From Nymphaea colorata (Eukaryota; Streptophyta; Magnoliopsida; Nymphaeales; Nymphaeaceae): a stretch of DNA of 64,000 bases. Of this stretch, positions 16,391 to 27,698 are shown in pieces (the stretch's first letter is position 1; every line of letters starts with the position of its first letter). The notes below the pieces were generated by a model. That model was not told where the DNA came from, searched no databases, and saw only the letters and a program-made list of their open reading frames with translations. The translations under genes and the position numbers were made by a program. The stretch spans positions 27,856,131 through 27,920,130 of the forward strand of contig NC_045140.1 in assembly GCF_008831285.2 (NCBI RefSeq), read 5' to 3'.

Positions 16391-16543
16391 TCTAGGTACA
16401 ACCATCCTGAAGACTGTCTAGAGTCAGAGATTACCAACTACAGCTGATATGACAGTCCTGGGGAAGTCTAGGTACAACCATGCTGAAGACTGTCTAGAGT
16501 CAGAGATTACCAACTGACAGCTGATATGACAGTCCTGGGGAAG
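16391..16543. repeat. Recent direct tandem duplication, 76 + 77 bp
   Basis: Unit 1 (16391-16466) and unit 2 (16467-16543) both begin TCTAGGTACAACCAT and end GTCCTGGGGAAG, and they abut exactly. They differ by one substitution (CATCCTGA against CATGCTGA) and a one-base insertion (AACTACAG against AACTGACAG). Near identity points to a recent event. Confidence 0.95.
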
Positions 16544-17189
16544 TGTTGTACAATACTTCAATCATTGTCCGTTCAGTTTGATCGGTGAATGACTTTGATG
16601 GCACAATAAATAATGATGTTAATATATGTGATTTGAATTGGATGTATGGTTAAGTAGCTTAAAAAAATTGAATAAAAAAAACAATATCCAATTAAAAAAT
16701 TGGGTCGCATTCAAATTTAAAAAATGACATTCGATTGGATTCAAATTCATATATACATAAATATCCGACCATATTAGGATATGGATTCAGATTAGATTCA
16801 TTTTTAAACAAATATCTTGTATCTAATGCTCTTACATTTGAAAATTAACAAAATCCGGTTCAAATTTCAAATATGAATATAAAAAATCAGATTTGAATTG
16901 TAAAATCAAATTTTGAATTCAAACTCAAATATGACTTTTCTTTATTCGTATTCAAATTCAAATATGTGAATATACGAAAAACGGATATGATTAAAGATCT
17001 CCAATCAATTGGCATCCCTAGTTGTAAGTTCAACCTTAAAATGAGAGTGTGCTTTTGGAAATGAAACAACTATAGTTGTGTACAAATTTACAATTGGCCA
17101 AAAAAAAAAAACAAATAATTATTCTTTACAAAAAGCAAAACAAAAACTATAATCATGAACAAATGTACATTTGACCCCACAGGCTCTTC
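16544..17189. other. AT-rich intergenic sequence with repeated TTCAAAT-type words
   Basis: The stretch carries many variants of 'ATTCAAATTCAAATATG' and 'GGATATGGATTC'. Such low-complexity words are common inside plant DNA transposons. It lies on the downstream side of the hAT relic (which is on the minus strand) and may be part of the same dead element. No ends were identified. Confidence 0.4.
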
Positions 17190-17890
17190 AAATTTTGGTC
17201 AAATGTATCACTTTTGATGTAAGTAACTAAAGCAACTTAATTACATCAAAAGAAGCAAATGAATTCTCCGAGCTTAAACATACCATTGAAAAGAGAATCT
17301 CTCTATTTGTCTTAAATGATACGATTATTTAGTTTTTGAATTTGCATATCAATGATAGCTTAGAACACCTCAACAAAATAATGATGTAAACATGTTATCT
17401 TTTCACTCGTCCTTGAGGTGTGTATATGTCATCTAGTCTAGATATTGGAATGTCAAATTTTTTGCAAAATATAGAAATTTTGTTTATAAGGGACTCCCCA
17501 CCATCATTTTTCAATTATTGAAGGCATTGTTTTATTTTTGCAACTAGATTCATAGTGTTAATAATATCTTGATCTTTACATTGAAGTGCTTGTAAAAAAA
17601 ATTCAGTTTTTCCAAAACTTTATTCATCAAATGCAAGCCAAACACAACATCAAAATCTTATAATTTATGTAAGAATTCAACTGCTTCAAGTTTTCCTGTA
17701 TTTGTGTTGTCTATAACAAACTCTAATGCCTCAATTACATACATGTCCATTAAACTAAGTGTAGCATCATATTAAGAAGACGAACAAGTATCACCAAGTC
17801 GTCTAAAACTTATTTCTTGATTTAATCCTCGTCCTCTTTCAAATTCACCTAACTGAAGTACTTCAACCATTCTAATGTATTATGCTTCTT
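17190..17890 (-). pseudogene. Decayed hAT-superfamily transposase (DUF4371/TTF-type), C-terminal half
   Basis: Minus-strand translation gives broken pieces in the order expected for plant DUF4371/hAT proteins. From about 17845 to 17786: RGRGLNQEISFRRLGDT, close to the family's 'GLNQET...RAGDTRW' block. From about 17590 to 17400, across frame changes: KDQDIINTMNLV, ESLINKISIFCKKFDIP, then LDDIYTPQGRVKR. Next a HYFVEVF-AIIDMQ piece, and near 17260 SSENSFASFD, recalling the C-terminal dimerisation part. Stops and frameshifts interrupt all frames, so it cannot encode a working protein. The N-terminal zinc finger part was not found, though sequence up to about 18280 could hold more remnants. Confidence 0.75.
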
Positions 17891-20877
17891 GAATAAACTC
17901 TCACCTCTTGCACGAAGTAAGAAAGAAACTTGGTAACCAAGCTAATGTATCAAAAAACATTTGCTTAAATTATACAAGTAGCTGCTTTCACCATAACTAG
18001 AAATGCATCTCAATGTTGTGTTCTTCAAGAAAAAGTTGTTAGTTGCTTTACCATTAATGTTAGCCAAGCTAGCTAACCTTCTCCCTCAGACTGCAGCTTC
18101 AACATTAGTAAAGTAAGGTAGCCATGTCATCACTGTAAGGTATGGTTGATATGTGTAGCTCATGCTAATGGCATCATCCATAACTCAAAATTAGTGCTAA
18201 TGCAAATGGCTAAGAAAAAAGATAATCTAGCAAGAACTTTGAATTCCCTTGGAGAAGCATAATGCAACAGAAAGCCAATAACGCCATCAACACAAGAAGA
18301 AAATAGGGGATATTTTAATGAATTCTTCCGAGAAATTGATTAAAAGGGAAAAAGGATCACATAAAGAAAGTCATAGAGAGAGAACATATACACAAATAAA
18401 AAAGAAGATTGAAGATAATCGGCGGCCTAACACCCCAAATGCAGCCCGACCTGACACCCTTAACCTGACCTCAGCCAGGCTAAAATTAGAAAACATATTT
18501 TTATATAAAATAATATGTAAATATAATTAATCGTAATAAAATATTATAACTATATCTAAATCAATAAAAATAATACTAAAAAAATATTATCAGGCTAAAC
18601 CGACCTTAGTATGGCCTTTTTTTTCAAACCCAAGTCAGGCTGATACCCATCGAATAGGAGGCATAGCCGAATCTTCTCCACCCTATCCCTATTAAACACA
18701 TTTTCGTCAATAAGAATCAAATTTAAATCCAAACTTGACATTGAAGTCAAATCTGCGTCTAACGGGAACAAGATCCAATTTCTATGCAAAATTGGATTGC
18801 ACATTTATTGGATCCAGGAATCAAGTTTGGGTTTGATCACCTGAAGCACATAAAGTCCAAGATTATACTCCAAATCTCTTTTGCCCTACGAGATCCAACG
18901 AAATGGGTCCAGTTGCAGCTTGATGTTTGGATCCACCAACTTTTTAGCTCGCCGGTTTCAAGGCAAATTATGGTTGAACATAAAGTTAACTAATTGCCTG
19001 TTTGGTTAACAAAGTCAACTTATAGACTACCAACAATATCTTTCCAAAATCAAAGGAAGAACTTTACTGCAAACAACAATATTAAGGAGTTCATTTAGAC
19101 AAAACGAATTGTGAACAATTCATGGCACTAATATTGATCACTGTCATGCATCTTTCCAACTTCGTTTTCCCTCAGTGTGATTAAAAGCCCAAAACTACGA
19201 ACAATCAAACTGTTTGAGTTGTCAGATATGAGCCTCACGCTTTTCCTTTTCAAAGTTGCCCTTGAATTTAGAAGCAACTATGGTACAAGAGTGCAACATA
19301 AAGTTTTCACCAAAATCGATGCACCATCTAGAAAATGGAAAAATGCATACTTGACCTATACTTAAAAATTGCAAAGCAAGAGGTTTCTTAATAAAATAAT
19401 AAAAATTAAGCAGACATTTTAATGTAAAGAAAAGACTTTGCCGTTCTCCTACATTCTAGCTTCAAAAAGTGGTACGAGCTTCATCCTTACCCTTCTAAGT
19501 CTCTCCTATCCCTTCATCCAGATCCTTAAGAGAAGATCTGACCCTTGATTTGCACTTGAGTTGGAAGAGAATCCCCACATTTGGAATCATTAACCATCCC
19601 TAGATCCCAGCCACATCACATCCCACTTACCACCTTTGAATTTTCAGCCTTAGATCTAGAGGATTATCCTAGGTTCAAGTGTAGGAGTCCACCTTTGTGA
19701 TCCCTAACCCTCCTTAGTTCCTCATTAGCTTTCTCATTTAAACCCAAGCCACTCTTTCAATCATCCTTGAACCTAACCACCAGTTCCTAATCATCATTTT
19801 ACATTCTCTTGTCTTAAGCCACCTCTTTCCAGACCTCACACCCTTAGATCATCTTCCCTTACACCGTAGCCGAAGCCGTCCAAGCCCCTATCGCTCCTAA
19901 CCGGCCCTAAGCCAGCCACACTTAGGATCATTACCAAGCTCTATGGCCGAGCTTTCCACTATTGACTGTAGTTAGGTAATTCCTCAGCTAAGACCAAGCT
20001 GAATCCACCCATCCCCAGCCACAACTACAGCATTTGGTGTGCACCCTTGGGCATTTCATCCACTCGCCCAACCGAATTGAGGTTGCTATCACCAAGCAAC
20101 CAGATCCCGTGTGCTACCACGACACTCAGCCAGGTGGACTGAGCTAAGAGGCTCTCTCTCAGCTATATCTAAAGCCTACTGCTACACCCGGAGCAGCAAC
20201 ACTTGTATCAGCTCCGTCAAAACCAGCAGCAGCAACCGAGTTGAAGAGAAGACATCAAAGGCTTTACTGGCGATCTTCTCCAACTTGGCGTTGCAGCAAC
20301 CTGACGTCTGGAATTCATCCTCAGCAGCACCTACAGCAGATCATCAAAGAATTCCAGAAGATTCATCAAATGAACCCCGAGCAAGCCTTGGGGAGGTACT
20401 TCATTTAGACTAGTTAGATTTGCTATTTTCCTTACATAGTTTTGAATCGCTTCCGCATTTGTCCAGTATTCCTCTAGTTTTCCGGTGGCCTAGAGCCTAA
20501 GAACCGGCTATAAGGAGTGTGTTGGTCTGAGTCTAGCCTTAGTTTCCTCTTTGAGTTGTTGGTTCAATCTTTAGGTGTCTTTAGACTCGTGTGGACCCTC
20601 TAGGAGGATCTTGGGTGTAGGATCGACCCTAAGAATCGGGCTGTCGCCTATACTGGGGTTAGGTCCTATCACTGCCTTTGAGATGGGCATTTATTTAGTC
20701 AACATTGGACCTATATTGAATCTGCACTGTATGCACACATAATCAAGGATATAATGTTTTCTTTTCCTAAGGAGGCGTTTGATATATCTAGAATCGTAGA
20801 ATTTTAGAATCAAATTGCATATTCTTTTAAAAAAATAGAATTATTAAACAAACCTCCTATTTTGTATCTAGAATTAG
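17891..20877. other. Intergenic; unidentified, includes a C-rich block
   Basis: No gene is recognised. The part to about 18300 may contain more of the hAT relic. From about 19480 to 20700 the composition changes sharply: the plus strand becomes C/T-rich and much less AT-rich than its flanks. A 100-codon open frame at 20111-20413 opens with GTG, not ATG, and matches nothing I know. The block may be part of an LTR element or a non-coding transcript, but I found no terminal repeats, primer-binding site or transposon protein. Confidence 0.35.
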
Positions 20878-20932
20878 GAAACAAATGCCCTCCCACGTTC
20901 TGTACAGACGCACGTGGGAGGGCATTTGTTTC
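20878..20932. repeat. Perfect 21-bp inverted repeat with 13-base loop
   Basis: The left arm (20878-20898) and right arm (20912-20932) are exact reverse complements; the core of the left arm reads AAACAAATGCCCTCCCACGT. The 13-base loop itself contains the palindrome TCTGTACAGA. The arms are unusually G/C-rich for the neighbourhood. It could be the centre of a foldback transposon or a hairpin RNA source. Confidence 0.93.
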
Positions 20933-22423
20933 ATTATAATTAATGCAACAAAAATCGGATGTTGGTTTACGCCTGTCTATATCTATGATGGCTTTTCTCT
21001 CTCTCTCTCTCTCTCTCTCAAGTGGTTAACTGCTGCAAGTAGGGAAGATGGATCAATTATCTAGAGTAATGGCTATTGAGATGTGGCTGATCGCTGAGTT
21101 CCACCTCCATAAATGATTCATACAAATCGCACCTGTTGAGAGAATAATATCTACTATAATACTATATAATGATAAGGCCTATTTTCGTAGCTGACCAATA
21201 GGCAATTGCTGCAAATTTCTCTATGATTGTGAATACAACCAAATTTATGCACATTCCAAACACTTAAAAGTCCTCATATCAGGTTTATTGTCATATTCCA
21301 TTTGTAGTCGTGGATCATTCTACTAGCATTTTGTCTAACTATTACAAACTTGACTAGCATCAGCAGTCAATGGAAAGTCGAACAAGTGGATAGGATAGTT
21401 GCATACAGGGGCGAGCCAAATGGAGGCTGGGTTTTGTGGGTTGAATTTGGTTAGGGCCAAACTGAACTCACATTCAAAAAATACGTGAAAGCAACAAAAA
21501 AAATTTCAATTTTTATACTGTATTTTTTTTTTTCATTTAGCTGGGTGGGGCCATGCATATGCCTACCAAGACAAAATTTCACCATAAACAAACATTGTAT
21601 AATATTAATTAAGTAAATATTAGATCTGATTCTTGGCAATTGTCTTTTCTCAACAAAAAAGAACATGTGAAAGCTCCAAGACTCAAATAAAAAGAACTAC
21701 TTGGAAGGCAAGGGAAAGTAAAAATTTGTCCACCTAATCCAAGTTATACTGTCTCAACGAGGACCATGTTCACGGGCGCCTTATCGTGTGAACTTAAAAA
21801 AAGGTTCCACAGAAAAAATCTTCATTTTTGGTTGGAGGTATTGTTCATGCACTTCAAGAATGCTTTGAATACAGAAAAAGGTTTCTTCAAGTATTGTTCT
21901 TTTATAATAAACATTCCAATGCAACCTGCTGGTTTTATTCAAAATGGATCAATGATTAGAAACAATCGAAGCAAAAATGCAATTTTGCACTGAAGCCTAC
22001 ACAGTCAATTCATCAGGGACATTTTGCAGCTCAACTGCTTTTTGACAGACCTACGAACTGTTGAAGATAATCCACAGTCAAAGTAGTAAAGAAATCCAAG
22101 GAACAATCCTGCCAACTATTATTCATGCTATCAACAACAACAGTACGTAAGCAGGAAGCCTGACAATTCACAATTCTACCATGGGCTACAAGAAATGCAA
22201 AACCATAGTCATTGAAGCTCCTTAGTCATGATTAGACGTCTTGCGATGGCTGCATTCTACCTACTGGAGAAAGCATCCTTCAGAGTGGGCAGACAGTTAC
22301 ACAAGCTTATCAACAGTAGCCAATTTCTCACTTAGTATTATGCTAAATATCTTCTGCTACGCAACAAAAATCAACTGTAGCAATGGCATTTTCAAGGACT
22401 TTTCTTAGGTGTATAGTTATCCT
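20933..22423. other. Intergenic, downstream of the reductase-like gene
   Basis: A CT tract spans about 20996-21019. The rest includes the presumed 3' untranslated region of the minus-strand gene whose stop is at 22424. No other coding region is recognised. Confidence 0.4.
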
Positions 22424-25400
22424 CTATATGATCTTCAGTTCCTTCAGCCATGCTGTGTGCAAGGGACATGGATCTGGCTGACCGTTCACAGTAGCCCTCT
22501 GTGAGAGTGAATAGAACCAGCCATTCCTCCATTTGAACTGTACCATCAGTTGTCAGAATAGCAGGATCAAAGGCAATAGATATGAACTACCAAGATTAAG
22601 CAGTTATTAGAATAGCAAGTTCAAATGCTATAAACATATACATACTTCTTTCACAGCAGTGGGAAAGTGTGCAACAGCCCTAGAATAAGCACAGAGTCTT
22701 TCCACCATGCCTGGCTCAAACTCAACACAAGCCTCAGCAGCGGCAGCTGATGCAAGCTCCTCAATAAGGCTGGAAACCTGCAACCGGGAACGTCAGTCGC
22801 CATACATATATAGTATTCGTATTTCTAAGCAATCAGAAGATAGCTGCATTAGTATTTTAGTACCATCGACTCTCTTCCGTGCTTTAGCTACTCTAATGAA
22901 ATGATGTAAAAATCAGAAAACATGGCGTACCTAAAATCCAAAGGAAGTGTTTCTTGGATGAGACTCCAAGAACTTGGTTTTGTGAAAACCAATTTTTTTG
23001 AAATTCTGGTTCAAAAGCAATTTTGTAAGCTTAGTTCGGATGTTTGGATGACAAGTGAAAAACTTAGTTTAGAGGCAAAAATCAGTTTTGTCTGAAAAAC
23101 CTGGGGGGAGGCAGGTTTTTCAGGTTCTTTATGAAAACCAGGTTTTAACCAAGTCTTAATGACATCCAAACATTCTTCAAGTTCAAATAATGTTCCAAAG
23201 GATATGGCATATCAGCCATCATTAAAAAAAATATTTACATTATTTTATTTTAAAAATTATATTATTATAAACATGTTACAGCCCACCAGCAAGAAGATAC
23301 TTGTCAGCCGATATGGGCCGATAAGGCTGTTTTTTACAGCACTCCTCTAGTATGTATGCATCAGCCTGTATCAGCTCCCAGTCGGACTCCTTTTTTTTTA
23401 TTTTTCCTATTTAAAATTAACTAATAAATATTTTATACATGTATCTGCTAGCATCATTTCAGTTTGCAAACGGATGTGCATCGGCGGATATGCTATGCAA
23501 CCGATTCTAATTAGTTACCTATTGGGCAGGTCAACTATTATTGCACTCACAAGAATTATATGCCCATATAGAAGTAACTTGCTAGTTGCGTATACAAAAT
23601 TAGTTCAGATGAGAGATATAATAGGAATTGACAATGCCAATACAGGTCCTGTAATGGAAGGACAAAAAACCTGAGATTACATGGAGCAAATATGAATGTG
23701 AATGCTGCGTTCACATTAACGTGTATTGCCAAACTGAAACACGAAAAAGAGTGTATCCAAACAACAGAACTTATGCAATAAGCGTAGTGCTCTGTCTTTG
23801 CTCTGTCGTTTCCTTGTGCACATAAGAAAGACATTAGTGGTCGTTTTACCTCATCAAAGTGCTCACTCTCCACAGTACCCACATTAGCCCCTGGATGGCG
23901 GGCTCCAACAAGCATGAAAGCTGAAATCCATATCAGCTTCTCTAACATTTGTTTCTCGAAGGTTTCTTTGTCAAGGATCTGTACCCAAAAAAGACAAGAA
24001 GAAGTAACTTACATCTCCGCTTCTAGAGTGCGTTTTTTGAAACACTATAAAAATAGATAGCGCATTTTCTATTAAAATACTCAAAGGATTATACTAGTCA
24101 AACATAATATGACTTACTGTATGATGAAAACCTACAAAAAAAATTAGAAAAAGTACATGCTTTTGTGTCTGACAGAGCGCAATGTGGCATTTTAGAAAGT
24201 ACATATGTAGCCCAACTACAGTTAGCAATAAACACAACAATTGACTTACTGAAAAATGACAATATATTATTAACTTCAGAGAAGAGCGCTTGCTTTGATT
24301 GACTGAATATAAATTAAAATTCAACAAAAGCAAGAGGATTTCCGTCAAATTTATCCTGGTGCATCACCTTGCAAGAAAGGCCCCCCGCTCGCAGCCTGGT
24401 AGCTAAAGAATAAGCCCACTTTCCAAATGCTGCAGTCAGTCCCTCGGGATTCAAATCTGTTTTTCCATCAACGGGAGGCTCCCCAAGTTTCGAGACAGCG
24501 AAATAGGCCAACACCTGATCAGAATCATGCAATCCTTTACTCTGCAACCATGGCTCCAGCATACCATTCTGGAAAAAGACCAGATCTGCAAGGCAGTTAC
24601 ATCAAACCCGTAGAAATCCAAGGAGCTTAGAAATACAGCATACGAACACTTTCGTTGCAAACAAACAAGTTCAGGTGGCGGGTATACGTGTAACAGCTAC
24701 CAATTCCCTGGTTTTAGCGTCAAGGTTTCAAACTTGGATTTCAGTGTTGCATGACGTTCCAATGTCTAGCTATACTGCTGAGAAGAAGGTGAAGCAAACA
24801 GTTGGCGCCCAAGGGGAATCGATGGGCTTCGGTGTTGCCAGTTGAGTCCTTCTCAATTATACCATAAGAAATCAGAATTTCCAAAGGAATGAAGCGATGA
24901 TTGACAAAAGAGACCAAGAAGCAAACTAGAAAACTAGAAAAGCCAAACCATTACTCCACAAATTTTCGAGGAGTAACCAGTTAATTGCTGTTTCAGCAAT
25001 GTTGACAACATACGGACAAACCCACTCAAAACTTTCCGTTTAGTGATTATCAGAACCGAAGATCAGTTGGGATGCACCCATTTTATCCAGATAAGCGGGA
25101 TAAGCTAGGAAAAAATCGCATTACGTTCCATAACATAGCATCCCCACTTCATCCATCCATCTGGATAAGTAAAAGGAAACGTAAAGAATGTACTCGCAAA
25201 GAGAAATGAGCAGAAAGGGCAACATACCACTCCAACGAGCCTCAGGAGTGGCTTCAAGCACCGCATCCAGGTCGTCGTTCCTGGTACAGACAAAGATAGG
25301 TCCGCGGAAGTCAGCAGGAACTTTTTGGCCTCTGCGGATCAGGATGTCCTCGCCCGTGCCATTGCTCTGCAGCATTTGCCCAATCCTTCCTCCCCCAATA

Positions 25401-25564
25401 ATGATGGCGGGTACAATCGAGGTGGCGCTACTTCCTTTTGCCGCCATTGACGATAATGATACAGATGCCTTTGGCCTCAATAAGAAAGGTTTGAAGGTGG
25501 ACATAGAGCTGGAGATCTCACAACATGAAAGAAAAGATGAAATGGGCACCGCGCAGCTAGTCAT
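22424..25564 (-). CDS. Ketopantoate-reductase-like NAD(P)-binding Rossmann protein, probably plastid-targeted
   Basis: Five exons on the minus strand: 25228-25564, 24368-24585, 23850-23978, 22646-22777 and 22424-22537, giving 309 residues. The Ser/Thr-rich first 45 or so residues look like a plastid transit peptide. A Rossmann nucleotide motif follows (IIIGGGRIGQ, GGGRIG at residues 57-62), then FVCTRNDDLDAVL, DLVFFQNGMLEPWL and a helical C-terminal half with LIWISAFMLVGARHPG and FKWRNGWFYSL. The layout recalls ApbA/PanE ketopantoate reductases, but substrate and activity are unproven. The last exon has a competing upstream AG (near 22590) that would shift the frame; the acceptor at 22538 restores the conserved ending. 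Intron 4 (22778-23849) holds MITE-like repeat sequence with paired 'ggatgtttggatg'/'catccaaacat' words. Confidence 0.82.
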
Positions 25565-27698
25565 CCTGCTGCCCGTGGTAGGCCCTTTTACTCCTGTTCT
25601 TCATAAAATGTTTCATGTTTATGGCAGATGGTTATTTAGCAGGGAATGACCTGATAAAGGGATGAACGAATGAGAGCCACTCTTGCGTAGGTCATAGCCA
25701 CATACGTAGGAATTGGCGTTTCTTCTCGTTCTTCTCTCTGGATAAAGCCACAGGGGAAGAGAGACAAACTAAAATCAGTAACCAGAAGTCACCAAAGATC
25801 GTTACGGAGAGAGGCGTGGCCGGCCGAAATGACACCTCTAATCTAATGCGGAATAAAGTTTTGTAGGTTGGTTCGTGTACAAGCGTTGAACATGTACCTT
25901 ACTGTTTACACGCATTTATTTTAATCAAACATTACATAATGCATAATGAATATTTTTAATCATATTGTTATTTCGTACTTTTATCATTATCTCATACTTC
26001 TGTTACTACTTCATACTCTTATGTGCATTATTTCATACCTTTTGTCGTTAGCATAACTCTATTATTATCTTATACTATTGCCATCATTATATTAATGTTG
26101 GTATCTCATACTCGTTATCTTATAGTTGTTATCATTATCATGAACCCATAATGTCGCATACCTATTATCTCATAATCTTATCATTATCATACTCGTATTG
26201 TTATCTCATATTCCAATCATAAATAATGACAGAGATACGAAACAATATATATGAAATAATAACAGATGTACAAGATAACACTCTTAGTGAGACTAAAAAT
26301 AAAGATGTTTTTTTCACCGCTCAAGGAAGTATATTGACTTGCATATACAAAACTGACACGTTCTATCTTCATTGAATCTCAAAATCTTCTTTTTTGTTTC
26401 CTTTTTTCTCTCTAGAAAAATTTTCCTTTTGTATTAAGTTTGTATTAATCATAACATTTTTTTGTCATGACTAAAATAACGCACAAAAAATTCATACACG
26501 GCATAACATATATAACCTGCTTCCATGTTTATGGGCCTCGAAAAGTCCCAGCAGTTCTTTCACTAGTGAGGTTGTTCGTGTACACAGTTTTATTCCAAAA
26601 TAAAATAATAAAGCCTAATCCTGATAATACCCCAATAAACTAATATACTGAGTTGGAAAAATAAGTTATTTTCATTTTACAGCATTGCCTCTCGATACTT
26701 TGTCAGAAAATTTGTTACTTTCATCTACCGTGTAATTAAAAAATTTGTTAATTACTTTCAAAATTAAAAAAGCTAAAAATAATGACTGATTCAAGCCGAG
26801 GGGGTCAATATGCAACGTCGTCTTAAGGTCGCAGAGATGCAGCCGATTTTCACAACATTGCCACAACATTGACCCTGGAGAGTCGGGAAGCAGGCTTTTA
26901 GCGTTTGACACGCTCAAGTCACTCCACAAAATTTTAGTTCATATTAAACAACCAAGACCACTCATACTTTTGAAATTCCCGAGTCGATTTTCCATTGCAA
27001 CATTTAATTCTAAGACCAGCTTTGTAATCGCTAATACGCAGATGAGCAGTCCTTCTGAGATTTAAGCACCAATATCCCCATTGGAACGCGCCCAATAGAA
27101 ATTAGCGGTCCTTTATATGCCTACCGATGATGATAAAAGATCAAGTCCAGATCAACCCAACTCCATTTACATGGTAGAGCTTAAACCAATTGATCAGGAA
27201 AGTTCAACAGTGTAAGCAAAAAATATAACGGTTTCAACATATCATGGGGACGTAGCAACTAACCTTTCAGCGAGTGGCAACCCACCAGATCTGGGTGGTA
27301 CGCAATTTGGTTGCTGGAACAAGTACCAGAAAACCAAAAGAAAAATATAGAAAGCAACTCGTCACAGTAAAGCGGCCAGTCCAGAGCCAGACATCGTGTG
27401 AACTACATGGAACCCATGAGTTCCATCTCGACGGCAGTCTCGGATCAAAGGCTAGACCACTGCTCAAAAAGTCTGTCCACCAAACTCTTTCTTACAGGAC
27501 TTAATACAAAGATTATTCGAGGTGACCAGAGGTCGAGAGGTCAAGGTTCTTCGACAAGGTTCTGACAATCATAGTCGCACTACACACAATTCCTACACGG
27601 AAATAGAATAATACAAGCTAGCATAGAACCCAGAAGGGAAATTTGTTATGCAAGCCCTAAGGGCTGTGGTTTAAGCCTTAGAGTCGTTGCTGCAGTCT
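25565..27698. other. Intergenic between two minus-strand genes
   Basis: The promoter region of the reductase-like gene is on the left and the presumed 3' untranslated region of the serine incorporator gene on the right. A run of degenerate short repeats occupies about 25930-26240. No other gene is recognised. Confidence 0.5.
25930..26240. repeat. Degenerate short tandem repeat (TTATCTCATACT-like)
   Basis: Words such as TTATCTCATACT, TTATCATTAT and CTCATACTCGT recur irregularly over about 300 bases. The array is decayed and of uncertain period. It does not resemble a known satellite. Confidence 0.6.

Noticed and set aside
20111-20413. 100-codon plus-strand open frame in the C-rich block
   Set aside because: It begins with GTG, has no ATG at its start, is Ser/Arg-rich and resembles no family. 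It is likely open by chance.
22424-22589. Alternative last exon of the reductase-like gene using an acceptor near 22590
   Set aside because: That acceptor (GGTAG before TTCATATC) reads a different frame with no conserved residues. The acceptor at 22538 gives FKWRNGWFYSL and a conserved-looking end.
25188-25649. 153-codon plus-strand open frame
   Set aside because: It is the complement of exon 1 of the reductase-like gene. The minus-strand reading carries the Rossmann motif and proper splice sites.
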